Shown piece after piece: positions 25,401 to 37,400 of a stretch of 64,000 nt of DNA. The notes under the pieces were generated by a model, which made no database searches, was not told where the DNA came from, and was given only the letters and a program-made list of their open reading frames with translations. Origin of the DNA: Trochalopteron elliotii (taxonomy: Eukaryota; Chordata; Aves; Passeriformes; Leiothrichidae); NCBI GenBank assembly GCA_024734555.1, contig JANPWX010000033.1:5625021-5689020 (forward strand), in the 5' to 3' direction. Both the position numbers and the translations under genes were made by a program. The first letter of the stretch is position 1. Every line of letters begins with the position of its first letter.

Positions 25401-28400
25401 CTCCCTTTACCCTCCATGGCTTCCTCCCAGCAAAAAACAAAGCAAACTGCCTTCCTCCTCCTCCTCAGTACACTCCCCTGCCTGCTTCATCTGCCTCTGG
25501 CTGGTGGCACTGCCATCGAGAGAGGATTGGAAGGATGAACATCCCTCTGCAGCAGCTCACAATCCCATGAAAGCCCAAGGCAAACAGCAGTCAGCTCTGT
25601 TTTCTTTTCAAAGGCATCAGGTTGACTAAGCAGCTTAGCAAGGGGGGTGGTGGCTGTGCCTGGGCGTGAGGTGCCTTCACGGTCTGCTGCCTTGATTTGA
25701 ACATGATCCCGCAGTTACAGAGCAGAGGAGTGGGACGGATGAACAGCAGCAGGAAAATCCACTCTGCCCGCTGCCTGTGCTGCTCTGTGTGCACAGAACT
25801 GCCCTCCTGCCTCCCCTGCAGCAGGCACAGCTGCCAGAGCAGCAGCTCCTGGTGCAATTTTGGTGTCAGGGGAATGTCACAACCTCTTAAGGGGCCTTTG
25901 GGAATTCAGCGCCTTCCAAAGGAATTGTGGAATTACAGAATGGCTTGGCTTGGGAGGAGAGCTTAAAGATCATCTCATCCCATCTCCCTATTCCAAACCC
26001 CCTCATCCCTTGTTCCCTCGATTTCCCCTCCAACAGGGCTGCAGGACTGTAAGCAGAACTCAAGGGAAAATTCTTCATCCCTCTGACACAATGTAAATTC
26101 AAGATACAACCCTAAAACAGCAGGGGGGAAGCAGGTATCATCCTCACAGGGACACCTGGCAGCTTTTCCTGGACATCCCAAATGGCTGGTGAGCTTGGAA
26201 AAGATTCCTGCTCCTCCTCTGAGGGTAACTGGCCTTGTTAAGGTTATGTGAGATGGTTATCTCCAGGTAAGGTTATGGCTTTCCAGTGAGATGGTTTGGC
26301 AAGGGCTTCCAAAAGGCAGGAAAATGCTGGATCCTGGCACATCCCTGTTTTCCCTTTTTATGGACACACTGTCCTTGGCTGCTCTGTTGTCACTGCACAC
26401 CTCGACTTTGTTCTCCTCCTGCCTTTCTGCACATTTCCCATCTCCACCACCCTCCCTTTCATTCTCCAGCAGCGTCTGTCACAAACGTCTCACATGACCC
26501 TAAGCTGAGCACAAATGTCTCACATGACCCTAAGCCGGGCACAAATGTCTCATATGACCCTAAGCTGAGCACAAATGTCTCACATCACCCTAAGCTGAGC
26601 TCAGCTGGTGCTGACAACACCAAACTTGTGGGATCAACCCCTGCAAGGACCATCCCCTCAATCCTTGTGGGTCCCTTCCACCCCAGAACATCCCCACTAC
26701 CTGGAAACCAAAACACCCTGTGCCCTGTGTCACTTGAGGGGGAGTTGTTGGCCACAAGAACCTACCAAGGACTTCTGGTCGTAGCCCGTGGGCTCCAGCG
26801 AGGCGTTGCTGCCTCTCCTCGAGTCCCCCAGGGCGTGCAGGGAGTCCAGGTGTGGGGAGCACTTTGGGGTGGGCATCGGGGTGGCGGCCGTGCGCATGAT
26901 GATGGGCGGGGGCATGGCCCCCCTGCCCTCCAGGTGCCCGTTGGGGGTGACAGCCAGTGAGTACATCTTCATCTCTGCAGGGAAAGGGGACACAGGACAC
27001 CACGTGAGGGGACACTGCTCCTGGGGACCTGCTCCAGGAACTCTGCCCAGAGGAGTTGGGGGAAGTAAGATCCCTCCCTATGGCACTGAAAGGCGTCAGG
27101 GGAATGCCGTGAGCTCATGAGGGGTTTTGGGAACTCAGTGCCCTCCAAACGAATTGTGGAATTATGAAATGCCTTGGCTTGGAAGAGACCTTGAAGATCA
27201 TCTCATCCCATCTCTCATCCCATCTCATCCCACCTCTCATCCCATCTCTCATCCCATCTCTCATCCCATCACTCATACACGTCCCTCCTGGCCCTGAGTG
27301 TGTCACACACCAAGAGCTCTGCACTGGAACCGTTGAAACCTTTTGGCTGTTGAGTCACCAGCTGGCCCCTGGCCACAATCACTCCTGGATTTGGACTGAC
27401 AGCACGTTCAGCCCTGGTTTCTAGCTCTGTGTCACCTGAGCAGAGGTGACAATATTTATTTCCCCCAGAAATCTCTCCTTATTTGAAGCTGGTAGAGATT
27501 TGGTCCTGTGGGCTCCTTCCCAAGCATTTGCAAGGGACATTGGTCACTTGGTGTTGGGGATTTTCTGCTTCATCTCCAGCCTGAGCAGCTCCATCACCTC
27601 CCTGTGACCCAGCTCTGCCTCAGCTTCCCCAACAAATTCTGAATTCCATCTGCTTCCCACAACCAGCATTTCCTTGGCTGAAACAAATCCTGGTTTGGGA
27701 GCATTTGGAGGGATCCTGACAGAGCCCAAGCTGGGAATCGAAGGAAGCAGGAACTAAAGTGGCTCCTGTTTGCCATTATTCATTGTTAAAGTGTGTGATC
27801 CCTTTTTGTCACCCTCTGGCTGCAAAGGGAAGGCTGTCACCTCCAATTCTGTGTTTTTGGTACACGAGAGCAGTATGGGCCTTCCCCCAAACTGACTGCC
27901 AGACCCTCCTGGAACACAAATGAGCAGCAACATTTTCCATCCATCAAACCTCACCCAAATGCATTTTGTGTGGGAAACCAAAAGGAACAGATGAGAACAT
28001 GATTGATTGGAAAAGCTGCCGAGAAGTGGGGTGAGAACATTGCTGTCAGCAGAGCACTCTGTGCTAATGGTGCAGGAGGGAGGAGGAGACACAGCTAAAA
28101 ATTCTTGGGGACATTTAAATTAGGAAGAAACATCTGCCTAAAGAAAATATCAGTGCCCATTTAGCATCCCCTACACTTTGCAGAGCTGCTCTGGTGAGTT
28201 TGCAGTCGGATTAATTGCCAAATAAACTGGATTGTTCCATTGTGGAAGCAGAGCTGGAGCTCCCAGGTTCCCAGGGAAATGCAGACACAAAACCCCACCT
28301 GTTGCTCTGAGGTCTTTCAGCTTCTCAAACTCATCCTCGAAGTTGGCAGATGTCTTATCCTCATCTGTGTCTGACCTGTTGGCATCTCCCTGCAGAGAGG

Positions 28401-31400
28401 AGGAAGGTAATTAATAAACCAAATTAATTAGGATTCCTCAGCAGCTCAGAGCTCCCTCTGGTCCCCATGGGTGGCTTATGCCAAATTCCCTCTGGGACCA
28501 CCCTGGGAATGATCCCAGCCAAGTCCCTCTCCCTTGTTTTCACTCATTTGGACAGAAAGGACCATGCTGGGGTTGTCACCACATCCCTGCCACATCTCTG
28601 TGCTTCCTGCACTGCTCCAGGAGCAGCAAATCCCAGGGGACAACATCACAGAGCAGCTGGAATTGCAGGAATGACTGAAAAACCAGGCATGGTGGGGCTC
28701 CTTGTTTGCTCTCTCCCTGATCCCAGCTGAAAGCTCTAGGGGTTTGATGTCAAAGGATGTCAGAGGGTTTTAATCCTGTGTTTGACAGCACTTTAAAATT
28801 GACTTAGATCTGAAAGGCCTGATTTGCTCTCTCTGTGCTGGCTGGGAAGAGATTGTTTTGGGAAATCTCTTTGGCAACCTGAGGCAGAGGGAATGAGGCC
28901 AGTTTGCCTGGCAGCCCTGCAGCATCTCAGGGCAGGGAACAGCCACCCTCACCCTGCCTTTCCTCCTGGAAGTCCAGCTCATTTTCCCTTTTGTGCATTT
29001 CTGCTACTAGGAATGATCAGTCTGGGACAGAGAGAGCTGTCCTCAGGTTCTCCTTGCTGGGAGAGGGATTCCAGCAGAACGTCAGCAGGATTCCTCAGGA
29101 CTGCAGAAATCTGTGCCAGTTGATGGCAAACGGCTGGATTAAAGAGCTGATCCCAGAAAAAGGAGCATAGTTCCTTGCCTGGTGCCTGAACAAATCCCCA
29201 CAGCTCCCAGAGACATGGTGCTGAAGTGGCAATGAGCTTCATTTTGCCTGTGATTTATTGGAAGGTGCTGCAGCCAGGATGACTGAGAGGCTTGAGCTCC
29301 CCGATCCATCTTTGTTTCAGAGCAGAAAGACCAGTGCAGAGGGGATGAAAGATCTGCACAATTTGGGAAGGTTTTCCTGCTCTCCTAGAGCAGCTCTGGG
29401 GGAGATTTCAAAATGACATGGGAACGGTGTAAGCACAAATATGCAATTATGGCCCTGTTTGAAGTCTGGCTACTTGTACTAAGCACAAATGTACTAAAAA
29501 TGGGTTTGTGGCTATTTCAGTCTGTTCTCTTCTAGGAAAACTCCTGGCAAACTTGCTCCAGAGGCAGATGAGGAGCTGGGACCAGGCTGAGAGTGTGTGC
29601 TGTGGTTCACAGGACAATTTTTAGCATCCTTGCTGGAGTCCTGCTGATGGTTCTGAGTTGAGAGCAGCTCTCAGCTGCACAGATCTCCCACGAGTCCCTC
29701 TCCAGATAAAGAAAAGAAACACCTGAGCAAATGGAGGAGAAATTCTCCTCAGTGACTGCTCAGAACACTCCCTGTCAGAGGGCAAAGAGGTTAAAACAGG
29801 AATTCTGCCTCATTCCCAGCGCAGCAACAGAACCAGGGATGACAAAAGCAAACCCAAATCCACTGAGAATTTGTCTTTGGTTTGCAGCCTGGTTTGGTGG
29901 AAGGTTCCCTGCCCATGGCTGGGGTTGGAACCAGAACTTTAAAGTCCCTTCTGACCTGAAGCATTCCAGGATTCCACCATTTCTTAGTGCAAGGCTTGAG
30001 AGGAGCCCTGGCAGCTGAGAAGGGTTTTGTGTAACACCTCTCCCTGAGACAAGTGACAAACCCACGGGCCTGATGTCAGGATTGATAATAAATAAATGGG
30101 AGTGGAGAGCAAAATGTGTCCTACAAATGCCATGGCTGTGGCTGCTGGCCTTTGGGGTGAATAATCCAGGCTGGGAAAAGCAGAGCTCACACACATTTAA
30201 ATCATGGTCTGTAAAAGCTCTGAAAGGAGCCATTAGGGCTGAGCAGGGAAACCACAACTGTTTGTCTGCAGGAGCAATCAGGCACTCAGAGAGCTCTGCC
30301 CAGCTCTGGCTTCACATCAGCACGAGGTTCAGCCTCCCAGAGGGCAGGGGAGAAATGGGAGCTGTTCCCTGCAAAGATCCCTGCAAAGATCCCTGCAAGG
30401 ATCCCTGCAAAGATCCCTGAAAAAACTCCCTGCAAGGATCCCTGCAAAAATCCCTGCGAGGATCTCTGAAAAAACTCCCTGCAAAAATCCCTGCAGGCTG
30501 CCAGGCTGCTGAGCAGAGAAAACTTCCTTCCACCTTATAGCATCATCCTAAAATCTGAGAATTTAATGTTAGGAACCTTTAATGTAATGTTAGGAAACAG
30601 CTTTTGAACAGCTGGGCTTCTGGCCTTGAATATTCCAGAAGGGACAGGGTCCCAAGGGAAGGACAGGACTCAGAGCCAGGCCTCATCCTGCCTGGTCCTC
30701 AGGGCTGGAACTGGCTGGAACATGTGGAACCTCAGAATAAAGAGGCATGTACAGCACAGCTTCATGAGGGGAAAGTTCTGCTTAGCAACCCTGACTTCCT
30801 TTTGGGGCAAGGTAACCACCCCTTATCAAGGGAAGGCAGTTGATTTAATCTTTTTTGGATTTAATTTTTTTTTTTTTTTTTTAATGTATTGGAAGCCTGA
30901 GTTCCACCACATAGAAACACAAACCGTGGGATATGTGGGAGATTTGGTGAGTAAAATTAATCCAATTTTTTTTCTTCTAAATCACACAGCAGACTGTGTA
31001 AGAGATCAAAATCCTGGTCCCCCCATTCCCACCCCACATCCAGTGGGCTTTAACTGCAAAGATTGATCCAGAAGAACTTCATGTGCCCAGCACAGCTCAT
31101 CTGCACCCCTTAAATTTAAATTTAGTGCTGCAAAGACTGATTCAGAAGAGCTCCAGGTGCCCAGCCTTAAATTTAAAGGGAGGTGCCCTCCCTTGTATTT
31201 AAATTTAAGGCTGCAAAGATTGATTCATAAGAGCTTCAGGTACCCAGCACAGATCATCTGCACCCCTTAAATTTAAATTTAGGGGGTAGATGTTTTCCCT
31301 GACATGGATTATCCCTGCACAGTGAGTGTCAGCTCTGTCCCCCTCCCTCAGGCTGGAATCTCTCACCTCTGCCTGGAATCCTTCCACCAGGATGGCCACC

Positions 31401-34400
31401 AGGAGGTTGAAGAGCACGTAATTGCCAAAGGTCATCAGGGCCACGAAGTAGAGGGCGGCCCAGGAGGAGGTGGAGGCCATCCCGTTGTACAGCACCACAT
31501 TCCAGTCCTCCTGAGTCAGGATCTGCAGGGAAAGGGAGAGGGAGAGGGAGAGGGAAAGGGAAAGCGAAAGGGAAAGGGAAAGGGAAAGGGAAAGGGAAAG
31601 GGAAAGGGAAAGGGAAAGGGAAAGGGAAAGGGAAGAGCCTCAGTTCCTCTGAGCACAGCAGCCTCACTGAAACCCTGCCACCTTCCTGCTGGAATTCTGG
31701 AAACTGAGAATTTGGGGTTTTAGTATATAGTAATACATGTGAGTCAGGATGGAGGATTTTGGGTGTTGTCTGAGTCCTTCTTCTTCACCTTCTTCCTTCT
31801 TCTTCAGGGGTTTGGGTGGTTTTCTGTAATTGGGTGAAAAAGGTCCGCACTGCGGGCCTTGGGTGGTCATTATTGGGTCAGAAATATAAATAATAGAGGT
31901 GTCATCTCGTTATTGGGTAATTATTGCTTAAATAACCTTGGAAAGAGTCAGAGGTGCTCCATTTTAACTCATTTCTCTAACTTGCTAGTTAGAGCTCACA
32001 CCTCGTGAGTCTGTAAATAGATAAGAAATAATAAATACCAAGTCCGAACTCAAAACCTACGTTTCCCATGTGTGTTATTCATCCTGCCCTTGGCAAAGAG
32101 AGAGGAGCCAGAGCCATCACACTTTCCCTCTCCTCCTGACCTTCCCTGAGCCAAAGCACTCGGGAATTGCCTTTATTTGGCTCTTTGCATGTGATTTCTG
32201 ATCACATTGTGGGGATTTGCCTTTGTTTAGATCTTTGCACTTCTGCTAGCCAAGCCTCCCCTCCCTGCAGGAAGGTCTGGCACTCCCCTGCCCAGATAGG
32301 ACAGGTTGGATCCAAGATATCCCAAAGTGAAGGATGCACTGTCCTAATCCCATTATTTCATGGAGATGTTGCCTCCTTTGATAGCCATCAGAAGATAACA
32401 GATCTGAGGCCACAGATCTTGTCTCCTTTCAGGCTGCTCCTTAGAAGGCAGCTGGAGCTGAAGGAAAGGGTAAGGGACAGGATTTTTAATGAGATAAATG
32501 ACATTGAGTGGCTCCAGAATGACAGGGAAGTTGTTTCCTTTAGGTAAAAACACTGGGCAAAAAATACCCATCACTGCAAAGCTTTTCTCTGAGGGATCTT
32601 CCTCAGGGATTTCCACTCTCCAGCTTCAAAAATCCCGGAGGCCTTAGAAAAATGGATGACAGGCTCATGTTCCACATTAATTCCTGCAAGGAAAATGGCC
32701 TCAAACCCCCTAAACCAAGGTGGCTTTGGGGACAGGAGTGCTGCACTGAGTCATGCTGCTCAATAACCTTCCTGGGACACGGGACTGAGCCTTTGTGCTC
32801 CATGCCAGCTGCAATTCCCAAGGGGTTGGGAGGAGAAATGCAGCAATCCGTGTGTTGGGAAGGGAGAAATGGGAGGCTCTGAGGCTGGGGTTGATTTGTC
32901 CTTGTTCCTTTGTAAGAATTTATATCCACAGTGAAGGCTCTGGACTGATTTCCACCTTGAGTGATGCCACTCTGCCTTCAGAAACTTTATTTACACTTGT
33001 TGCATTCAGATTCTAAAGCCTGAGCTTTGAAACACAAAAGTCTAATCTTTATATTTAAAATATCAATGAAACAGCAGCTGATTCTTCCATTGTGGAACCT
33101 GCCAGGAATTTCAGGCACAAACCAGAACTTGGCTGCAGAGGAAACACAACTTTTTATACCAAGGCTTCTCCAACCACCTTCAGCTCTGATTTGTGAGGGG
33201 ATTTGTCACTCTCAGTTACACAGAACTGTTTGCAAAGGGCACCTTTGGGGCAGGGAAGGAGACAGAGATCTGCAGAGCAGGAGCAGGATGGGCAGCAAAA
33301 AGGAAAAGAAGAGTGGATTCCCTCCTTTTACTGGTAAGAGATATGGACAGTGCTGATTTGGAGTAGATTTCTTCTCCATTAGGGCTTTTAGACCCAGAAA
33401 CATCATCTGTGCCCTGATAACTGCTCACGCCAAATTTGACACCTCCTGGAAGAGTTTAGTGGAATAAAAACTCCTTATTGTTCCCCCTTAAAACATCCCT
33501 GAGGACGCAGAGCTTACCTGGAACACGGTCACAATGGCCCAAAGTAAGGAATCAAAATTCTTCCTGTCTGGAACCGTGTCCCCCGTGTCAGTTTTCAGGC
33601 TGAACTTGCATCCAAAAAGATGCATGCCAAGGATGCTGCAGTGGGGAAAGAGGGAGATGGAAGAAATCTGTGGGTGAAATGTGGATTGCAGGGGGTTTAT
33701 GGACACTTTTCCACTCCCAGTGTTTGGGGTTTTTTTTGACCAATTCGGTACTCCTGCCTCAGATTTCATTCCAGTTGTCTGCACTGAAGGAAAATCAAGG
33801 ATGTCCTTTGTCTGGAAAAATGACAAACCACATTGCCAACTCCCTGGTTTCCAAGCAAAGGATCCTGAGGGGCATTAGAGGGTCAAACAGACAGAAATCT
33901 TGGAATCTGCATAACCTCCATCCCAAATCTGACACTGGCATGATCCAGTCAGTGACAGGCACAGCTCAGGAGCCTCTGAGGGGCAATAATTGCCCGTTTG
34001 CATCCTTCATTCACCCCTAGAACGATGGCATTCCATGAAAACCAGGCTGGAGAGGGGTAAATATCCTGCTGTGAGCATTCCTCACACACAGGGGTGATGT
34101 GTCACACATCCCTGAAGTGGAACAATGCAGTCTAGGGTTACAATACGTAACCAAAAATGTGTATTCTCTTTTTATCCATGAACCTGTTGAAACCAGTTTG
34201 GGAGGTGTTTTCTTTATCTCTTCCATGATCCATCCCTCATAACTCTGGGGGGATATCTGCTGTCCATGGGCCATCCAGGCTCACTGCATGGCTGATACAA
34301 TTCCATCATCCCACCCAGGGGAAGGAGCCCAGCATTCCCACCTGGAGCAAACCTGAGATTCAGAACACCAGCACAGCCTGTTGGCACTGGATTCCCAGAG

Positions 34401-37400
34401 GAAGACCAGACCCATCTCACCACCACTGGACCGTTCTACAGGATCATCTCTGCTCCAACAGAACCACATCTGTCACTGCAGGAGGACTTAGTTGGACTGC
34501 TCCCAACACCCTGACCAACAGGGTGTCAGGTTATATTCTGACTGTCAGTGTTTCTAACATTTTTTTGTTTGCTTGTTTTTTTTGTACTTCTACATTTGTA
34601 TTCTTAATATTCCTAGTAAAGAACTGTTATTCCTATTCCCATATCTTTGCCTGAAAGCCTCTTAATTTCAAAATTATAATAATTCAGAGGGAGGGGGTTT
34701 ACATTCTCCATTCCAAGGGAAGCTCCTGCTTTTCCCTGGTAAACTCCTGTCCTTCCAAACCGAGCCATACCTGAAGATGAAGATGAAGAGCATGAGCAGC
34801 ATGCAGAAGGTGGCCACGTTGTCCATGGTCTTCATGAGCACCACGAGCTGGCGGCGCAGGGCGGGCATGAACCTGACCAGCTTCAGCACGCGGAGCAGGC
34901 GGAAGGTGCGGAGCACAGACAGGCCCCCGTCCGACTGCCCGATGATCTCCCACACACTGCGGGGACACGGGGACACTGATAGGACCAGCACTTCTACTCT
35001 GTGGGAGCTGATTCCCTCCAGGAATCCCTCCCCTTGCCCTTTTCCTGCTCCTTTCCTGCTCCTGTAAAAGTGGCTTCATTCTCGCTGGCTGTGTGGTCGC
35101 GCCTTTCGCGGCACACCTTGTCTCCTTTACAGCCGGTTTTTGGGGAAATTCCCTCCTTATTTCCCTTTTTTTTTTCTGGAGTTCTCCATGTCTGCAGCAC
35201 TACAATAATGTGGATCATGATTTTGTCCCGGGAATACCCATTCCTCTATTGTAGGAATATCAGCACAACTCAATTCATTAAAACAAAGCATTTTTTCTTC
35301 CGGCTTCTCTTAAGAGAATTAGGGACAGAAAAAACCACTTCAAGTCAGTTGAATCAGTGGTTTTAGGTTTCTTGACGTATTTGCCTCCCTTTAGAACATC
35401 CTTTAGAGAGATGTTTGGGGGGGGCTGGTTTGATCAGACCACAGAATGACCTTTGCTCAGAACCTTGAACCTTGTCTGGATGTAAGAGATGTGCCAAGGC
35501 CACTCTCCTGGTTTACGTCTCCGTGTCCCTGGAATTCTTTGCCCCAAATTACTGATTGAGGGGTGATCAGAAAGGACCCCAGCACTGGGGTGTGGCTGGG
35601 GCACCCCAGTTTAGGCTGGGACAGTGTTCCCTGGGGAGAGGAGCAGAACAGGGCCCTCCCTTCCCCTCCTGCTTGCCCAATTCCAGCCGAGCTGGGGTAA
35701 TTTAGGACAGGGAGGACATTGCTGGTACATGGACACTCCCAGTACCCCTCTCCCAGGACCAGCCATGCTGCTCTTGAGTGGAAAATCCACCCCAGTGCCA
35801 AATGTGTGGCATAAATAGATTTTCCTCTCCTTCTGCCAGGTTGATTTACTTTGGACAGGAATCCAAAAGTCCAGCACAATTACAGCACAACCCAACCCTG
35901 GATTAACACATGGAATCACAGAATCACCAGGTTGGAAGAGACTTTTAAGATCATCAAGTCCAACCCATGCCCTAACACCTCCTCACCAACTAAAGCATGG
36001 CACCAACTGCTACATCCAGTCTTTTTTTAAACCAGGGATGGTGACTCCACTGCCTCTCTGGGCAGATCATTCCAGTATTTTATCACTCTTTCAGTAAAAA
36101 ACTTCTTCCTGAAAATCCGACCTAAATTCCCCTTGCCATCCCTGATTCCCATCCCACTCCCCAACCCATCTGCAAAAAAATCCATGGTGGAGAAAGGACC
36201 AGCAGTGACCTGATGACCACAATGATCCCATCGAAGATGTTGTAGGGGTTCTTGATGTAGCCAAAGATTCCAAAGGCCAGGAGTTTCAGGAGCATCTCCA
36301 GGGCAAACATGCTGGTGAAGACAATGTTGCTGATCTCCAGGGCGTTGGTCAGCTCGTCAGGCTACAGGCAGAAAAGCAACGTGGTCAGGGAAAAAATGGG
36401 AAAAGCTGGAATGCTCCTCCCGCTGGGATTTGTGCTCCTTCTGGAAAGCTGTGGAGAAAATGTCTGAGGGGAACAGCAGATGAACCTCCTGGAGAGTCCC
36501 TGTGGGTTTTACTGGAAGCACAGGATCCCAGCCCAGTTCTGGAGCAGCTGGAGAACAACTGTGCCCAACCCAAAATAATTCAAGCTACGCAAAGGAGAGG
36601 GTTTGCTCACTGTTCCAAGACAGAATTCTCCAGGCTGGAATCTGCCTGGGTTCACATGGATCACTCTGCTTTTACTGCACCAACTCCAACAGAACTTTAC
36701 GGATGCTGCTACATCCAAACCAGGGACACCGGTTTGGATACAGGAATATCACGGCTCTATTCATTAAAAAAAAAGTTTTTCATTTTCTTCCAGACGTCTC
36801 CAAAGAGCATTAGGAAAAAAAACCCCAAAACAAAGTGCATGGGATCAATAGTTTTATGCCTCTTGAGGTACTTATCTCCCTTTGGGAATTACCCCCAAAA
36901 AACCCCAAAATGGTCTTTCCTAAAACCAGCAGATTTTAAGTGACAGCAGCATGGCCCTGAGTGCCAGGACTGCATTCAGGGTCTCCAAGTTTCTCTGGCT
37001 GTACAAGATTTTAATGGAGCTGAAATCCAAGATTTTTCCATGCCCTTCCTCTATCCCAGCACCACATTCCCTCGGGCTCCAACCTTGTTTCCAGACATTC
37101 CATTCCTTTCCTGGGAAGTGCAGCAAAGCCTACCCGGGCTCCCAAACGTGGCAGGGAAAATGGGAAAAGGTGGGATCGGTTTGTTCACTCCCCGGAGCTG
37201 CTCCTTCCAATAGCACCTGGCTCTGCAATGAGCATTTCTAGTTCCAGGCCTGCTCCTCTGTGAGACAAAATGAGCCTTTTTCATTTCCTTTTCCTCAGTG
37301 TAATAACATTGTCTGGGAAAAGGTGTGATTTTCATATCTGACTCATCTCCTGGACTGATAATAATTGTCTTTATTCCCCGTCCCTCGTTAAGGGGGGTAA

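Larger units (their letters stand above)
24237..26765 (-). other. Intron between w7 and w8
   Basis: 2,529 bp. It holds a two-copy tandem repeat of about 100 bp (24320-24518), a possible LTR (about 24530-24880), a CR1-derived fragment (25880-25995) and four 30-bp repeats (26481-26600). The segment 24890-25870 shows nothing recognisable. Confidence 0.8.
26975..28298 (-). other. Intron between w6 and w7
   Basis: 1,324 bp. It contains a short CR1-derived piece followed by CATCTCATCC-type simple repeats (27138-27275). Nothing recognised in 27280-28298. Confidence 0.8.
28390..31366 (-). other. Intron between w5 and w6
   Basis: 2,977 bp. It holds a CR1 3' fragment (29905-29980), a 12-bp tandem repeat (30366-30495), a CR1 ORF2 remnant (about 30690-30870) and a three-unit A/T-rich tandem repeat (31056-31290). 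Nothing recognised in 28390-29900. Confidence 0.85.
31523..33517 (-). other. Intron between w4 and w5
   Basis: 1,995 bp. It ends (coding sense) in a hexamer polypyrimidine repeat (31523-31632) and holds an LTR-like element (about 31740-32090). The stretch 32100-33517 shows no recognisable gene or repeat. Confidence 0.85.
34957..36209 (-). other. Intron between w2 and w3
   Basis: 1,253 bp. It contains a dispersed repeat of unknown class (35225-35410, related to 36731-36925 on the other side of exon w2) and a CR1 tail (35909-36118). Nothing recognisable in 35410-35900. Confidence 0.85.

Noticed and set aside
26975..26976. Alternative acceptor two bases away at exon w7 (CTGCAGAG)
   Set aside because: Using the second AG would shift the frame, since exon w6 leaves one base to be completed.
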